Under the pieces are notes generated by a model, which saw nothing but the letters and a program-made list of their open reading frames with translations, searched no databases and was not told the DNA's origin. A DNA stretch of 13,038 nucleotides from an uncultured Caulobacteraceae bacterium (GTDB taxonomy: Bacteria; Pseudomonadota; Alphaproteobacteria; Caulobacterales; Caulobacteraceae). The stretch covers positions 1 to 13,038 of the forward strand of contig CALFYB010000127.1 in NCBI GenBank assembly GCA_937952995.1, read 5' to 3'. The position numbers and the translations under genes were made by a program. This document shows positions 12,506-13,038 of the stretch, piece after piece; positions within the stretch are counted from its first letter, which is position 1, and each line of letters opens with the position of its first letter.

Positions 12506-13038
12506 ATGCCGGTGTCGCTGAAAACCGCCTATGCCGAACGCCTCGAGGCCGGAACGATCCGTCCAGACGTGGCCCAACAGGCTGCCATCGAGGCCCTGTC
12601 ACGGCTCGAGGGTGATCTAAACGCGGCGCAGGAACCGCAGGGCTTTACGCTATTTCGCAAGCCGAAGTCCTTTGGCGGCATCAAGGGCGTCTATCTTTGG
12701 GGACCGGTCGGACGCGGCAAGTCCATGCTGATGGACCTGTTCTTTGACTCAGCGCCCGTCCGCCGCAAGCGCCGCGCCCATTTCCACGCCTTCATGGCCG
12801 AGGTCCATGGCCTGATCGATCAATGGCGAAAGGGCACCCCCGCCGAGCGCAAGGCGCGCTTTGGCCAGAACCGGGGCGATGATCCCATCGTGCCGGTCGC
12901 CGACCTGATCGCCGAGCAGGCGCAACTCCTGTGCTTTGACGAGCTGCAGGTGACCGACATTGCCGACGCCATGATCCTCGGCCGTCTGTTCGAAGCCCTG
13001 TTCGCCAAGGGCGTGGTACTGGTCGCCACCTCAAACCG
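12506..13038 (+). CDS. zapE: AFG1/ZapE-type AAA+ ATPase (partial, runs off the window)
   Basis: The first 177 residues of an AFG1-like ATPase, usually about 370 residues. The N-terminus PVSLKTAYAERLEAGTIRPD matches the family. KGVYLWGPVGRGKSMLMDLFF (60-80) holds Walker A, GPVGRGKS (66-73). The family signature HFHAFMAEVH (92-101) and Walker B LLCFDELQVTDIADAM (141-156) follow, and the sensor region VVLVATSN (170-177) ends at the window edge. Bacterial members are reported to act at the division ring (ZapE); the mitochondrial homologue works in membrane-protein quality control. The frame is open to the last base. It starts 6 nt after the thioredoxin-like gene, so it belongs to the same transcript. 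In many alphaproteobacteria the next gene is mdh, which cannot be checked here. Confidence 0.93.
   Translation, partial: MPVSLKTAYAERLEAGTIRPDVAQQAAIEALSRLEGDLNAAQEPQGFTLFRKPKSFGGIKGVYLWGPVGRGKSMLMDLFFDSAPVRRKRRAHFHAFMAEVHGLIDQWRKGTPAERKARFGQNRGDDPIVPVADLIAEQAQLLCFDELQVTDIADAMILGRLFEALFAKGVVLVATSN

Overview
The window is a chromosomal segment of an alphaproteobacterium, most likely Caulobacterales or a close relative. This is judged from the moderately high GC, the FYDLN-type acidic zinc-ribbon protein, the class II (CP4-like) AroA, an AccD that has lost its zinc-finger cysteines, and the gene order trpF-trpB-trpA-accD-folC. Most of it is core metabolism and information processing read on the plus strand. 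No phage, IS element, CRISPR array or large unknown system is visible.

Layout. 1-785: an AT-rich left edge, then a HigB2/HigA2-like toxin-antitoxin pair in toxin-first order, with a palindrome over its promoter and a strong bidirectional terminator behind it. 787-862 (minus): tRNA-Ala(GGC). 863-1042: non-coding, with repeated CGATCAA elements. 1043-1507 (minus): FYDLN-family acidic protein of unknown function, for which a TTG start fits better than the longer ATG reading. 1652-5538: aroA and cmk, overlapping by 4 bp, then a 200-bp structured leader and rpsA. 5565-5640: two tandem copies of a GAAA-loop terminator. 5759-6471: ihfB and mscL. 6539-11646: trpF, trpB, trpA, accD and folC in close succession. 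11703-13038: a 49-residue membrane miniprotein, a membrane-anchored DsbC-like thioredoxin-fold protein (4-bp overlap) and the start of an AFG1/ZapE-type ATPase that runs off the window.

How the genes fit together. aroA (shikimate pathway) leads to chorismate, and trpF/B/A perform the last steps from chorismate to tryptophan. cmk, rpsA and ihfB serve nucleotide supply, translation and nucleoid structure. accD starts fatty-acid synthesis and folC makes folates. The final three-gene group looks like an envelope redox or quality-control cluster with unknown partners.

The points most worth a second look are the small membrane protein plus DsbC-like pair, the structured SD-poor rpsA leader, the nearly leaderless toxin-antitoxin promoter with its palindrome, the duplicated terminator, the departures of AroA from the glyphosate-insensitive class II motifs, and the contrast between the intact CXXC pair in the FYDLN protein and the missing one in AccD.
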